Shown: piece by piece, positions 30,879 through 30,952 of the stretch
Position numbering within the stretch: position 1 is the stretch's first letter
How the letters are laid out: every line of letters begins with the position of its first letter
Assembly: GCA_910585355.1 (NCBI GenBank)
Contig: CAJUDN010000002.1
Coordinates: forward strand, 47,454 to 78,405
DNA from: an uncultured Lachnospiraceae bacterium
GTDB lineage: Bacteria; Bacillota_A; Clostridia; Lachnospirales; Lachnospiraceae
Direction of reading: 5' to 3'
Length of the DNA: 30,952 bases
Position numbers and translations under genes: made by a program
Notes under the pieces: generated by a model
What the model was told of the DNA's origin: nothing
Database searches by the model: none
The model's input: the letters and a program-made list of their open reading frames with translations, nothing else

Positions 30879-30952
30879 AAAATTTCTAGTCGATGGTCCC
30901 ACATCGCCGTCGAAATTTTGCCTAGAGTGTGTCTGAAAATTCATTCCCGTCA
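30879..30952 (+). repeat. Palindrome and dispersed repeat, copy 3, at the window edge
   Basis: AAAATTTC (30879-30886) with GAAATTTT (30912-30919) and CGATG (30891-30895) with CATCG (30902-30906) form a stem. GAGTGTGTCTGAAAATTCAT then leads into the sequence shared with 24761-24787. The repeat continues past the window. Confidence 0.6.

Overview
The window reads as a piece of chromosome from a spore-forming, Gram-positive anaerobe of the Clostridia, most likely a Lachnospiraceae-type gut bacterium. The basis is a CwlD-type germination amidase, a MecA adaptor, an anaerobe-style flavin reductase-rubredoxin fusion, a DUF1858 redox peptide, strong AGGAGG ribosome sites and several TTG/GTG starts. 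No rRNA, tRNA or CRISPR array was seen.

Layout. Positions 1-5.2 kb (minus strand) hold a possible gene fragment at the edge, a CwlD-like amidase, a membrane-anchored SH3-GH18 glycosidase, a small unknown protein, and an overlapping pair: a deviant ParA/CpaE-like protein and a Ser/Thr kinase fused to a second copy of that domain. A divergent promoter region leads to mecA (plus). A frameshifted gene fragment and a DUF1858 gene follow.

Positions 7.2-22.2 kb form one long minus-strand surface-glycan locus. It holds a complete-looking GDP-D-glycero-D-manno-heptose set: a GmhA-type isomerase, an HddA-type kinase, and an HddC-type guanylyltransferase fused to a GmhB-like domain. An SDR epimerase/dehydratase sits with them. 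The rest are a GT32 glycosyltransferase, a GT4-like glycosyltransferase, three glycerophosphotransferase-like (TagF-type) proteins, a methyltransferase, a UDP-galactopyranose-mutase-like flavoprotein and a protein resembling a beta-propeller. Five of these enzymes carry the same small Rossmann module at one end. The middle (about 13.8-20.7 kb) is visibly more AT-rich than its flanks and looks acquired.

At 22.7-24.1 kb, next to this locus, is the most interesting gene: a TnpB-like protein with an intact zinc finger in which all three RuvC catalytic positions are replaced by eye (Asp to His, Glu to Thr, Asp to Pro). There is no TnpA beside it, it has its own consensus-like promoter, and it is followed by a structured non-coding stretch where a guide RNA would be expected. 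This fits a TldR-type nuclease-dead RNA-guided repressor, here beside a surface-glycan locus.

Positions 24.6-28.2 kb (plus) carry a dispersed repeat that supplies a promoter, a ROK-family protein and a fumarate-reductase/aspartate-oxidase-like flavoprotein with an internal heptapeptide repeat. Positions 28.2-30.8 kb (minus) carry an ACT-domain protein, a DUF134-NifX-like fusion and a flavin reductase-rubredoxin. The window ends in another copy of the dispersed repeat.
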